A stretch of DNA of 64,000 nucleotides, from positions 1 to 64,000 of the IMG/VR virus record IMGVR_UViG_3300008952_003220; one strand, 5' to 3'. Under the pieces are notes generated by a model that saw nothing but the letters and a program-made list of their open reading frames with translations, made no database searches and was not told the DNA's origin. This DNA comes from a virus. This document shows, piece by piece, positions 8,411-17,415 of this stretch (the stretch's first letter is position 1; each line of letters starts with the position of its first letter). Made by a program: the position numbers and the translations under genes.

Positions 8411-11400
8411 TTGGCTAAAAAACACAGCTCTTCAACAATACACCAGTCAGCTCTTGGTGAGCTTCGCGGTTTTTTCGGATTTCAGTCGAATTCTGATTTA
8501 ATTAGTCTTGCGACAGGCATTCAGGCAGGTGGTGATGAATCAGCAGTCTCTCAGGCCCAGGTCGGGCTTGTTGGAAACTTAGGAGGCCAGGGAAATACAG
8601 TTGTTCAAGATGGGTACTCAGACGAAGTACAGGCAATTATGAGCCTTCTTCTTGATGTAACAGAAGGTGCTTACTACACTTATAACTTTACCACAGAGAC
8701 TGAATTAAAGCAGACTTTAGCTGAAATTCCACAAGGTGGAGTTGAAGAGGGCACACACGCCTTCGGCATACAGAGTTTTGTTCAAATAGTACACGAAGGT
8801 CCTTTAACTATTGATGCTTTTCATGTCATAAAACATGAACGCCAGGATGATGAAGGTAGGACTGTCAGTCAGAAAATGAGCAGGATAGTTGCACCTGCAA
8901 AACAAGGCACAGCTGGGAGCTATGACGGTCTTTGTTCAGAAGAAGAAGTCGGTATAAATATTGGATCTGCAACAAGACCTAACAAAATTTCTTCTCCTTC
9001 TCTTTCAGCTTATCTATTTCCAAGTCTTAGAATTGGACCCCAGACACGTGATACGGATTCGGTTGGAATCTTTGCTAATTCAATTCCCAATGTAGAGCTA
9101 AGCAGATGTGTTCCGTATATTAATATGACATTTTATACCGATCTTCCGGGTGAAAATGTCCAGGCTGATAAGAACGGCCAGATGGGAATTTTAAGATTCT
9201 TGGGTGCTGTTGACCACGGCCCAACACCAACTAGTCTTGACAATACCGGTCTGGCAAACGTTACTCCAGATATTGTTTTTCAACAAATTGAAGGAGATGA
9301 CCTTGCAGGTGATATTCTAGACAGCGCGGGAATGGATACCGGCGATCAGACTAGAGTTGGATTTGCAGGAATGGAGATGTTCACAGCACCAATGACGCTT
9401 GCTAATGCCGATATGAATGCTAGTGGCTATGTGGCTTCTCACTATGGAAACAAAGAGATCCTGGATCCCCTTAGGCCTCTCCTTTCACTCACATCATTGA
9501 CTGTTAGAATAGATGGAACTGGTCATGCAGCGCTTGCTTCAAAAAAAGCTTCAGTTAGCATGAAGCTCCACGATAGATCTAGAATGTCTGATATAGCACC
9601 CATGATATCTGCAGATAGATTTGCAAATACACACGTTATTGTTGAGTACGGGTGGAAGCATCCTGACGGAGGATTTAATAGTAACAATGTATACGGTAGG
9701 TTTCTGGATAGTCTTAAGCTTAAAGATGCTTTCAACATCACACACACGAATATGTCTATTAATAATACCGGTGAAGTTGATATTACAATGGAGCTGGCAA
9801 ACTTAGGAACTTTTGCAGCTGTTACAGCTCCAATTGTAGCAGGAAGATTTATTCCTCTTTCAATTGCTAAGTCGTTAATAGACAGATATATTTCAGGGTT
9901 AATGAGCATTAATAATTCGCAGGTAGGCTCAGTTTTAACAGATATTAGAAATAAGTTTGAGGTGGGCGTCGGCGATGCTGCTGGATCCTCTGCAATTGTT
10001 AGGAGGTCAATAGTATCAGATATAGTTCAAAATGTTAGAAGTGGCAATATTTCTGAGCTATCACAGATCATAGAAGATCTCGTAGGTGAAGACGGAACAG
10101 GCGGAGCACTGTCTGACTCTGCAGACTCTATTGGATCAGAAATAGGTAATAAGCTTGCCGCCCTAGACATCAACATCGGCGGAGATATAGATGTGTTTTG
10201 GCATCAGGGCATGTTTCAAAGGCTTATTAACTTTACATATGGATCGGAAGATTCATCAGCACACTCTGAAGCTAACAGCGATGTTTATGTATCTCTTGGA
10301 AGAGTTGTTTGTAGCTTTATAGGTTACCCTATTGCTTCTTGCCTTGCTTTTGATGAAGTTCAGGTTATGTTTTATTCTTTCAATAGTCAGGCCGGTTCTA
10401 TGAGACCTTATTCTACATGCCACTTTCCAATTAAAATTGCGAAGCTCACAGGGCTTATAGATCAGATGGCTTACGGGTCAGATGGAGGTGAGCTAGGTCG
10501 AACACCAACGACAGCAGATATGATGTCTATTCTTACAGAGCTGGTTTCAAATCCAAACGATCTTGCGTATGGGATGTCAAATCTATATGAAGAGTATAGG
10601 AGCGGAGAGCAAGAGTCAGAAGCTGTTAACAAAATGTCAGAAGCTGAGCGAGAGGCATATAATGAGAGCCGACAGGTAGCTGAGGATCTGCTGTCGAGCA
10701 GTCAGTCTAGCAAGCTAGAGTCAATTTATCTTGATGACGGTCTCGGAGGTACAGGAGATTTTAAACAGCCCCAGCTGGAATTTTATCTTGAGGCAGTTCC
10801 CGCTCTAACACTAGACGATGAAGGGACAAGAGGTGTCGTAGAGGGCTCTACGATTCTTAGGATTCATGTCTTTGATAAGTCTGCATCTCCTCACGTATCT
10901 GAGCTCTTTATGTTAAGAATGGCAAATGATTCAGAGATTGCCTCAAGGTATAATCAGGTAGCCGCTTCTGAAGAGAGACTTTCTTCTTCTGAAGAATCTC
11001 TTTCTAGAGCCGAAGGTGATCCTGCACGACAACTCACACTCTCCAATCTAAGAGATATAGATGAGGAAGCTTATACTGCTGCCAGCAGTAATTTTACATC
11101 ATACGTTAATTCGTTACCGTCCTGGGTTATAAAAGAGGCGATAAAGACAACTGTGCCTAGCATAACTATGGGATCAATGTTTAATGCAATAAAAAATGTA
11201 TCTGTTAACTCAACAACAAGCGGAGCTGTCGGGAGAGAAAGGCTTATAACAGCAACATTAGATCGGGCGGATAATCAAGAGATGCAAGGTGCTGGCAGTA
11301 ATGTTGATGATATATTTGTCATTCCTGCTACGCTTGATATAAAGATGTTTGGAATGCCGCTTCTTAACTATTCTCAGCAGTTTTTTATTGATCTAGGGAC

Positions 11401-11581
11401 CGGTACAACACTTGATAACATATATGCTGCAACAGTCATTAGTCATACACTCAATTCATCCGGGTTTGAGACAAGCTTTAAGGGCACTTTTCAGGGAAGC
11501 GGCACGACTAGAAACCTAAGGAACACACTTATAGCTGTCCAGCCTGTTCTTAAAGAAGCTGAAGAAGAAAATGAACAGTAG
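8411..11581 (+). CDS. Large baseplate hub-like structural protein
   Basis: The 1056-residue product starts at TTG (8411) nine bases after the LysM gene. The central part has KLHDRSRMSDIAPMIS (about residues 390-405) and VIVEYGWKHPDG (about 412-423). I know that combination from hub-type proteins of large myophages, which resemble the T4 gp27/P2 gpD ring that plugs the tube. The N-terminal part reads as a beta-rich domain and a helical region lies near residues 860-900. It closes the tail operon. Assignment as hub is from position and these motifs. Confidence 0.65.
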   Translation: MAKKHSSSTIHQSALGELRGFFGFQSNSDLISLATGIQAGGDESAVSQAQVGLVGNLGGQGNTVVQDGYSDEVQAIMSLLLDVTEGAYYTYNFTTETELKQTLAEIPQGGVEEGTHAFGIQSFVQIVHEGPLTIDAFHVIKHERQDDEGRTVSQKMSRIVAPAKQGTAGSYDGLCSEEEVGINIGSATRPNKISSPSLSAYLFPSLRIGPQTRDTDSVGIFANSIPNVELSRCVPYINMTFYTDLPGENVQADKNGQMGILRFLGAVDHGPTPTSLDNTGLANVTPDIVFQQIEGDDLAGDILDSAGMDTGDQTRVGFAGMEMFTAPMTLANADMNASGYVASHYGNKEILDPLRPLLSLTSLTVRIDGTGHAALASKKASVSMKLHDRSRMSDIAPMISADRFANTHVIVEYGWKHPDGGFNSNNVYGRFLDSLKLKDAFNITHTNMSINNTGEVDITMELANLGTFAAVTAPIVAGRFIPLSIAKSLIDRYISGLMSINNSQVGSVLTDIRNKFEVGVGDAAGSSAIVRRSIVSDIVQNVRSGNISELSQIIEDLVGEDGTGGALSDSADSIGSEIGNKLAALDINIGGDIDVFWHQGMFQRLINFTYGSEDSSAHSEANSDVYVSLGRVVCSFIGYPIASCLAFDEVQVMFYSFNSQAGSMRPYSTCHFPIKIAKLTGLIDQMAYGSDGGELGRTPTTADMMSILTELVSNPNDLAYGMSNLYEEYRSGEQESEAVNKMSEAEREAYNESRQVAEDLLSSSQSSKLESIYLDDGLGGTGDFKQPQLEFYLEAVPALTLDDEGTRGVVEGSTILRIHVFDKSASPHVSELFMLRMANDSEIASRYNQVAASEERLSSSEESLSRAEGDPARQLTLSNLRDIDEEAYTAASSNFTSYVNSLPSWVIKEAIKTTVPSITMGSMFNAIKNVSVNSTTSGAVGRERLITATLDRADNQEMQGAGSNVDDIFVIPATLDIKMFGMPLLNYSQQFFIDLGTGTTLDNIYAATVISHTLNSSGFETSFKGTFQGSGTTRNLRNTLIAVQPVLKEAEEENEQ

Positions 11582-11604
11582 AAAAGTCTGTGTTAATATG
11601 ATAT

Positions 11605-12804
11605 GTGAATCTTGTAATTTCAAAAGAAATTTTAGGATCTGAACATCACCTAATTTGTGATCAAGGTCTTAGAACATTCAAGTGGTCTGATATCATTCCT
11701 AGAGATGGCTGGATTTATTCTGACTGTAGGCGTCTTAGGGATCTTGGAACAATTCTAGGTGCAAAAGGTATGTCTGTTTGTGACATATTTGATGAATCAA
11801 ATGTGAGAGCGTGGGATGCTCTAAGGGACTGTGGGACAAAGGGCGTCCCTGCCCATAGTGCTCTTCCCACAAGCATCTTTAAAAAGCGGCTTTCTATGCT
11901 TCTAGATCAGCTCTGGTTGTTCTTAGTAGATAATCAAGGTAATTACTACATGAATGAGTTTCTAGAGGGACGTAAGCTGCTTATGAGCCTCGAGCGGCCC
12001 AAGATTGATTATCAATCCTATAGCAATGAAATTAAGCTGTCATCATCTGGGTCTATAGCCAATCTTGAAAAATTCCAGCCAGACAGCTCTGGATATTCAA
12101 AGAAGACTAATTATAGCCAGATAGGATCGGTAACAGGAAGGGTAACAGCGACAGGGCCAAACATACTGACTCTAAAGAAATCTCATAGAAAGATTTTTAC
12201 TTCTAGATTTCCCAAAGGAAGAGTCTTGCAAATTGATTTAGTCTCACTTGAGCCCCGAGTTGCTCTTTTAATTTTAAATAAGCTCCCACCTGATGACATC
12301 TACGACCATGTTAGCGATCGAATATTTAAAAGAAAGATCGATAGAGATACAGTAAAAATAATTACGCTGTGCTGTTTGTACGGTGCCTCAGCTCATAGCA
12401 TTGCACCCAAGGTGGGTGGGTTGCAAAAAGCCAAAGACTGTCTAAGCCAGATTGAGAGATTTTTTCAGATAGATCAGATAGATCAAAGTCTAAGATCTGA
12501 GGTTTCTCGACATGGATTTTTTAAAAACTATTACGGTAGAGAGCTTTTAGATAGCGAGTCTAGAGTAAATCACTTTATTCAATCTTCAAGTGTTGATGTT
12601 GCTCTTCTTGGCTTTTCAGGGCTTATGAGAGAGTGCAAAGCACAGATGCTGAATGTTATTCCTTTGTTTGTTATTCACGATGCTTTGATTGTAGATGTTG
12701 ATAGTGAATCTATTTCTAAGTTTAAAGAACTAGTAAGTTCTGGATTAAAGGTTCCAAAGATAGGACCTCAGCTACCGATAAAAATTAAAAACACACATAA
12801 CTAA
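11605..12804 (+). CDS. Family A DNA polymerase, polymerase domain only
   Basis: This 399-residue protein covers only the palm and fingers of a PolI-type polymerase. Motif A is IDLVSLEPR (catalytic Asp211, Glu216, Arg218). Motif B is RDTVKIITLCCLYG (Arg247, Lys251, Tyr259), with Leu255 where E. coli PolI has Phe762. Motif C is VIHDALIVDVD, with Ala replacing the usual Glu after HD. No 3'-5' exonuclease domain is present and none lies beside it. The start is GTG. Leu at position 762 is a recognised class in phage PolA. The phage also encodes a DnaE polymerase at 40.8 kb, so this enzyme may be for repair, primer extension or lagging-strand work. Confidence 0.85.
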   Translation: MNLVISKEILGSEHHLICDQGLRTFKWSDIIPRDGWIYSDCRRLRDLGTILGAKGMSVCDIFDESNVRAWDALRDCGTKGVPAHSALPTSIFKKRLSMLLDQLWLFLVDNQGNYYMNEFLEGRKLLMSLERPKIDYQSYSNEIKLSSSGSIANLEKFQPDSSGYSKKTNYSQIGSVTGRVTATGPNILTLKKSHRKIFTSRFPKGRVLQIDLVSLEPRVALLILNKLPPDDIYDHVSDRIFKRKIDRDTVKIITLCCLYGASAHSIAPKVGGLQKAKDCLSQIERFFQIDQIDQSLRSEVSRHGFFKNYYGRELLDSESRVNHFIQSSSVDVALLGFSGLMRECKAQMLNVIPLFVIHDALIVDVDSESISKFKELVSSGLKVPKIGPQLPIKIKNTHN

Positions 12805-12821
12805 ATTAATAAGGAGATGCT

Positions 12822-13400
12822 ATGAAAAGTGAATTTGAGAATGTAAAGTCAAATTGGGAAACGTTTGAAAAGCTTTGCGGGAGGCTATCAGATGATAGGC
12901 TTAATAAACTATTGGATGACTTAGGAGAGAGAATCTGTCTGTGCCCTGCAAGCACAAGAAAGGATGAAGCAGGATGCTATCCTGGTGGATTAGTTGATAA
13001 TTCTCTAAAGATAACTGCAGCTATGAGAAACTTAAATGATACTTTTGATCTAGGTGTCCCAGTTAGCTCAATTATTAAGACAGGTCTTTTTCATGATATT
13101 GGTAAAATAGGTGATCTTAACACACCCATGTTCATTGAGCAAGATTCCGACTGGCATAGAGAAAAGCTTGGACAGATTTACAAGTTCAATGAGGAGCTTA
13201 AAAGGGCTTCATTTACCCACCTCTCACTCTTTATTCTTCAAAGCTTCAATATCACTTTAACAAAAGATGAGTGGATTGCAATTCAAATATCATCAGGTCC
13301 ACAATTAGAAGAAAATAAATTCTATGTGGGCCATGAGCCTTCACTTGCAATTCTTCTTCAGTCAGCAAAGAGGTTTGTAATTCATAAAGATAGTGAATAA
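12822..13400 (+). CDS. HD-domain phosphohydrolase
   Basis: The 192-residue protein has an HD metal-binding signature: CYPGGLVDNSLKI around residues 52-65 and TGLFHDIGKIGD around 87-98, with His-Asp as metal ligands. Related phage HD proteins act as nucleotide or deoxynucleotide phosphohydrolases. Lying between the polymerase and SSB modules fits a nucleotide-pool role, but the substrate cannot be read from sequence. AAGGAG precedes the ATG. Confidence 0.7.
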   Translation: MKSEFENVKSNWETFEKLCGRLSDDRLNKLLDDLGERICLCPASTRKDEAGCYPGGLVDNSLKITAAMRNLNDTFDLGVPVSSIIKTGLFHDIGKIGDLNTPMFIEQDSDWHREKLGQIYKFNEELKRASFTHLSLFILQSFNITLTKDEWIAIQISSGPQLEENKFYVGHEPSLAILLQSAKRFVIHKDSE

Positions 13401-13408
13401 TTATCTTT

Positions 13409-15148
13409 ATGACTAAGAAAATTAAAGAAGCCGCGGGACCGTCTGGAGGTGTCTATGGAATGACAGGAATTCCTGTGCTAGGCGCCATCGGTGGAGGTGA
13501 TGGGTATAAAGATAAGATTGGTAAAAATAGAAGACCTCCTTTTCATGGCGACACTGGATCTCCTAGCCATTCTGCTGATGCAGGCTGGTCCTCACAGGGG
13601 CTGTCAAGAGTGAATAAGGGCTATGCGGAAGACGTAGATTTGTTTTATGATGTTATGTTTCCAGAGCAAGAAGATGAAGAGATAATCCCCGATGAAGAGA
13701 ATATCTATTATATGTACGATGATTCACCCTTAGTAACGAGAAAGTTACCGCAGCATTCCCTTAAATTAAGGCCTCATTCAAAATATATCAAAAGCCCTTC
13801 GGAGCTTGCAGAGATCAAGGAATCTTACATGACAAAAAAGCAATACAGTCTTAAGCCTCTTTTTGAAGATACATCACACATAAGATTGGATGAATTTGAT
13901 TTATCTAGTATCGGCCTTCCCGATATTGATATGCCTGATATCGATCTTGACTTTGATTTTTCTGAAATACCGGGAATGCAGTTTCTTCAAGATATTGCAT
14001 CTAAGCCGGCTGAGATTATAGCTGATGAGCTAGGCCCAATTGCTGATCTCATCATTCCTGCCCTAGATTCAGTTACTGATATAGCGGGTGACTTACTGGC
14101 AGCTGGAATGGGGTTTGTTCCCATTGCCGGAGATGCTGTTGCTCTTGGGCTTGTAGCGTTTAACATTGCTCAGCTTCAAGGTGACCTAGCAAAGGCAGAT
14201 GCAGCCATAGCTGCATTTCAAAGAAATCCCTCTGATGAGGGTCGAAATTTGCTGGCAAAAATATTAAATGATATGAACACTAACGTTCTTGATGTCATGC
14301 AGAGAGCTCTTGAAGCTGTTCCCGACCCAGGTGTCTCTGAGGCTACGTCACTAATGCTTTCAGTAAAGCAGAATGCTTTTAGGCTTAGATCATTGCTAAG
14401 TAGTATTGGCATGAGACACAGTAGAGATCGTATAGGGCTGACCCAGCGCGTGAGAGAAAAAGCGCAAATAACTTTAGTTATTAAGCCTGCCCTAGCGTCA
14501 CTTATTGGCCTTATTAATAGTGGATACGCTCCCGCCGCACTGGTTGAAAATAAGAATGATATCCTCAGACTTCCCAAGATGATGGCAGCTCTTTACGATC
14601 TAATTACTGTTTGGGATGCTCACGGCGAGGTTGCTGATATCTTAGGACTTGATGATGAAGTAGAGCCCGAGGCTACAGACCCGGAAGACGACATTCTTCT
14701 TCCAGATTTTGAATATTCAGAGGCTATGCCTGACGCGGTGGCAGAGTCTTCTATGCGGGATTACATTAAAGAGATTATGCTCCGTGAGTATGCAAAGAGG
14801 TATGCTGTAAATCTTAGAGGGCCCAGCCCAGAGGGGTACCTTAGTTTTGATCCAAAAGAATTGGGAGAACAGCCAGAGGTCTTTTCTGATGATGATGTAA
14901 CAGACTTTAATCTGAACTCAGTTCTATATCCAAATGATGGTGGGTATTCTGCATATAGCCCTAAGTCTTTAAGTGAGTCAAACATAAAAGATTTCATAAG
15001 AGAGATGGCTCTTGAAGTTCTTACTGGTGATGAAGAAGACGACGACGAAGATGAAGATAGAAGATCTGATGAGATTTCATCTGGCGGAGTCCCAGGTGCT
15101 GCAATGCCAATGCAGACTGGCTCAAAAAAAAATACAAGAAACGGCTAG
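13409..15148 (+). CDS. Large acidic protein with tag-like repeats; probable -1 frameshift at its end
   Basis: This 579-residue protein of unknown function starts with a flexible polar region (residues 1-150). It continues through an Asp-rich DIDMPDIDLDFDF stretch and a hydrophobic helical core near residues 195-275 (DLLAAGMGFVPIAGDAVALG). Two related helices near the end, SMRDYIKEIMLREYAKRY and SNIKDFIREMALEVL, resemble the N-terminal tags found on other proteins in this window. The reading frame ends in an A9 run (15124-15132); the -1 frame continues to 15243 with plausible sequence. It is likely a virion or cargo protein. Confidence 0.6.
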   Translation: MTKKIKEAAGPSGGVYGMTGIPVLGAIGGGDGYKDKIGKNRRPPFHGDTGSPSHSADAGWSSQGLSRVNKGYAEDVDLFYDVMFPEQEDEEIIPDEENIYYMYDDSPLVTRKLPQHSLKLRPHSKYIKSPSELAEIKESYMTKKQYSLKPLFEDTSHIRLDEFDLSSIGLPDIDMPDIDLDFDFSEIPGMQFLQDIASKPAEIIADELGPIADLIIPALDSVTDIAGDLLAAGMGFVPIAGDAVALGLVAFNIAQLQGDLAKADAAIAAFQRNPSDEGRNLLAKILNDMNTNVLDVMQRALEAVPDPGVSEATSLMLSVKQNAFRLRSLLSSIGMRHSRDRIGLTQRVREKAQITLVIKPALASLIGLINSGYAPAALVENKNDILRLPKMMAALYDLITVWDAHGEVADILGLDDEVEPEATDPEDDILLPDFEYSEAMPDAVAESSMRDYIKEIMLREYAKRYAVNLRGPSPEGYLSFDPKELGEQPEVFSDDDVTDFNLNSVLYPNDGGYSAYSPKSLSESNIKDFIREMALEVLTGDEEDDDEDEDRRSDEISSGGVPGAAMPMQTGSKKNTRNG

Positions 15149-15243
15149 AAAAAGCAGCTCAGGCTCAAGGGGGATCTCTGGTCGATCCTGATCTAGCTAT
15201 GTCTTATTACGACACCGCAGCCGGGTTTGCTAGGGGTAATTAG
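15121..15243 (+). other. -1 frame C-terminal extension of the preceding protein
   Basis: After the A9 run at 15124-15132 the -1 frame reads KYKKRLEKAAQAQ, then GSLVDPDLAMSYYDTAAGF, and stops at TAG 15241-15243. It has no start codon or RBS of its own and looks protein-like. Either ribosomes slip on A_AAA_AAA to make a longer form, or the assembly has one base wrong in a homopolymer. The longer C-terminus resembles ends seen in similar phage proteins, so I believe the extension is real in some form. Confidence 0.55.
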
Positions 15244-15256
15244 TTTTTAATAATTT

Positions 15257-15286
15257 TTGAACATTATTTCAATCCTGGTGTAGTAT
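15257..15286 (+). promoter_or_regulatory. Candidate promoter for SSB gene
   Basis: TTGAAC at 15257-15262 is followed after 18 bases by TAGTAT at 15281-15286, close to a sigma-70-type -35/-10 pair. It lies about 70 bases upstream of the SSB start codon in a gap of about 115 bases after the A9 extension. An abundant SSB would need a strong promoter. The -10 matches only four of six consensus bases. Confidence 0.4.
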
Positions 15287-15358
15287 GAAAGTGCAGATAG
15301 ATTTATCTGTTATTAGATACTAAATTTTGCAAATTAGACATTGCAAACAGGAGAAAAA

Positions 15359-16132
15359 ATGTCACTTGATTTTGACGCTATTAGAAATAAGCTTGAGCGT
15401 CTTAGCGGAAATTCTAAGAATAGATCAAGCACCTGGCGACCAACAGAGGGAGAAGAGCATACAGTTCGTCTGCTTTCCTTTCCCAATAACGACGGTCAGC
15501 CTTTTAAGGAGCTTTGGTTTTATTACAATATCGGAAACAATAGGGGACTTCTTGCCCCGTATCAGTTTGACGATCCAGACCCTATTCAGGAGCTGATTAC
15601 TAAGCTTCGTGATGAGGGAACAAAGGAGTCTTATGAGCTAGCCAAGAAGCTTTACCCAAAAATGAGAACCTACGCTCCGGTTATTGTTCGTGGTGAAGAA
15701 GACAAAGGCGTTCAGATCTGGGGCTTCGGAAAGACTGTCTATCAGACACTTTTGGGACTAATGCTTGACGAGGACTACGGGGATATTACAGATCCCACTG
15801 ACGGGCGTGATGTCAAGGTCGTCTGTACGAAACAGCCAGGTAAGAAATGGGCCATGACTGAAGTTCGACCCAGAGGAAAATCTTCTAGTCTTTCTAACAA
15901 CACCAAGCAAACGCAAGAGTGGATGAATAGCATTCCAGATGTCATGAATCTTTTTCAGATGAAGTCGTATGATGAGCTAAGCAAGATCATTAACGACTGG
16001 ATCAATGAGGACGCTTTTGATGGAATGGGAACTGAAACTACAAAATCAACAAGTACATCTGCCTCTAGTCAGACTAAGAGCTCTGGCTACCAAAGTCTTG
16101 ATGACGCTTTTGCTGATCTTGTAGATAGCTAG
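15359..16132 (+). CDS. Single-stranded DNA-binding protein (gp32-like)
   Basis: The 257-residue protein begins at ATG 15359, seven bases after AGGAG; an upstream in-frame ATG at 15341 lacks an RBS. Its composition follows phage gp32-like SSBs: a basic N-terminus with an LERLSG helix, an OB-fold-like middle (EHTVRLLSFP, ELWFYYNIG, TYAPVIVRGEEDKGVQIWGF), then a Ser/Thr-rich linker and an acidic tail (YQSLDDAFADLVD) expected to dock partners. It starts the replication-recombination operon and has its own terminator, so it can be expressed independently at high level. Confidence 0.75.
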   Translation: MSLDFDAIRNKLERLSGNSKNRSSTWRPTEGEEHTVRLLSFPNNDGQPFKELWFYYNIGNNRGLLAPYQFDDPDPIQELITKLRDEGTKESYELAKKLYPKMRTYAPVIVRGEEDKGVQIWGFGKTVYQTLLGLMLDEDYGDITDPTDGRDVKVVCTKQPGKKWAMTEVRPRGKSSSLSNNTKQTQEWMNSIPDVMNLFQMKSYDELSKIINDWINEDAFDGMGTETTKSTSTSASSQTKSSGYQSLDDAFADLVDS

Positions 16133-16152
16133 AAGTCGCACACCTTGTTCTT

Positions 16153-16184
16153 ATGGTGCCCAAAAATGGGCACCATTTTTTTTT
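16153..16184 (+). terminator. Rho-independent terminator after SSB
   Basis: ATGGTGCCCA (16153-16162) pairs perfectly with TGGGCACCAT (16167-16176) around an AAAA loop and runs into nine T residues. This is a textbook intrinsic terminator 20 bases after the SSB stop codon. Confidence 0.92.
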
Positions 16185-16243
16185 GGCTATTAATGAGTTG
16201 AACATTTTTGGTATCTATGATACTTTTACCTAATGGAGGAATT

Positions 16244-17407
16244 GTGAAAAAGAATCAAGACTTTACGTCAGATTTAATTAAATCACTTAACAAGGAGCAT
16301 GGAAGTAGAGTTGCCTATAACCTCTCTGAAGACGACTCGCCAACACATGTAAATAGGTGGATAAGCACAGGATCTAAGCTGCTTGACTATATCTGCTCTA
16401 ACAGAAGAGATGGTGGTCTTCCTGAGGGAAGAATTGTTGAGATATTTGGCCCACCTTCTATTGGAAAGTCTCACATAGCCACACAGATCGCTCGAACAAC
16501 TCAAATAATGGGCGGAATTGTAGTCTATATTGATACAGAAAATGCTACATCTGTAGAAAATTTACACATGCTTGGTGTTGACGTTTCTACTAGATTCGTC
16601 TATGTTGATACACATTGTACTGAAGAAGTTCTTTCAATTGCTGAAGCGACTATAATGAAAGCAAAAGCAATGGATAAGAATATTCCTGTAACAATAGTCT
16701 GGGACTCAGTTGCTGCATCATCTCCAAAGGCTGAGCTTTTAGGTGACTATGATAAAGATTCTATTGGGCTTCAAGCAAGAGCTATTTCCAAGGGAATGAG
16801 AAAAATTACAGGTGTGATTTCTAATCAAAACGTCCTGTTTGTTATCTTAAATCAGACTAGAATGAAAATTGGAGTTATGTTTGGTGACCCTGTGACAACC
16901 CCCGGGGGAAAGGCAATTCCCTTTCATGCATCAACTAGAATTAAACTAGGTGCTGGTCAACAGATCAAGGATGGAGATGATGTTATTGGCATTCATGTCT
17001 CTGCAAAGACTATTAAGAATAAGGTTGCACCTCCTTTTAGAAAAATTGATTTTGAAATTCACTTTGGAGTTGGTATCAAAGAGCATCAGCAGATATTTGA
17101 TATACTTAGAAAAAATGGATCTGAGATTATTAACGGAAAAGAGATATCTGTATCTGGAACTGGCTCTTGGAAATGTCTTAGCGTTATAAATGTTAGCACA
17201 GGTGAGTCTATTGTTGAAAAGAAATTTCATAAGCCAAAGTTTGATGAAATTATGAAAGACAAAGAATACTCATCGTATATTGATGATCTAATAGAGAGAG
17301 TTATGATAAAAAAGCTCAATAATGATGAACCTGATATAGACTTAGACTCATATGAAGAAGTTAAGTCTCTATCTGATAATCACTTAGATGATATTACAAT
17401 TGAATAG
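16244..17407 (+). CDS. RecA/UvsX-like recombinase
   Basis: I place the start at GTG 16244 because TGGAGGA lies just upstream; a longer frame begins at TTG 16208 without an RBS. The 387-residue protein has Walker A GPPSIGKS (residues 69-76), a Walker B-like VTIVWDSVAA, and ILNQTRMKIGVMFGDPVTTPGGKAIPFHAS. That last segment is the RecA-family L2/ATP-sensing region. The family forms filaments on ssDNA and drives strand exchange for recombination-dependent replication. It sits with SSB, exonuclease and helicase as expected. Confidence 0.88.
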   Translation: MKKNQDFTSDLIKSLNKEHGSRVAYNLSEDDSPTHVNRWISTGSKLLDYICSNRRDGGLPEGRIVEIFGPPSIGKSHIATQIARTTQIMGGIVVYIDTENATSVENLHMLGVDVSTRFVYVDTHCTEEVLSIAEATIMKAKAMDKNIPVTIVWDSVAASSPKAELLGDYDKDSIGLQARAISKGMRKITGVISNQNVLFVILNQTRMKIGVMFGDPVTTPGGKAIPFHASTRIKLGAGQQIKDGDDVIGIHVSAKTIKNKVAPPFRKIDFEIHFGVGIKEHQQIFDILRKNGSEIINGKEISVSGTGSWKCLSVINVSTGESIVEKKFHKPKFDEIMKDKEYSSYIDDLIERVMIKKLNNDEPDIDLDSYEEVKSLSDNHLDDITIE

Positions 17408-17415
17408 GCTGTCAT

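Noticed and set aside
9523-9909. Overlapping minus-strand frames in the hub gene
   Set aside because: Shadows of the hub coding frame without ribosome sites.
13409-15148. Pore-forming toxin or colicin-like domain suggested by the hydrophobic helical core of the 579-residue protein
   Set aside because: The Gly/Ala-rich helices near residues 220-260 are too short and the rest of the protein lacks any toxin signature; the tag-like helices fit a virion or cargo role better.
16208-16243. Longer N-terminus of the recombinase from TTG 16208
   Set aside because: No ribosome site precedes it and the extra residues are not RecA-like, whereas GTG 16244 has TGGAGGA at the right distance.
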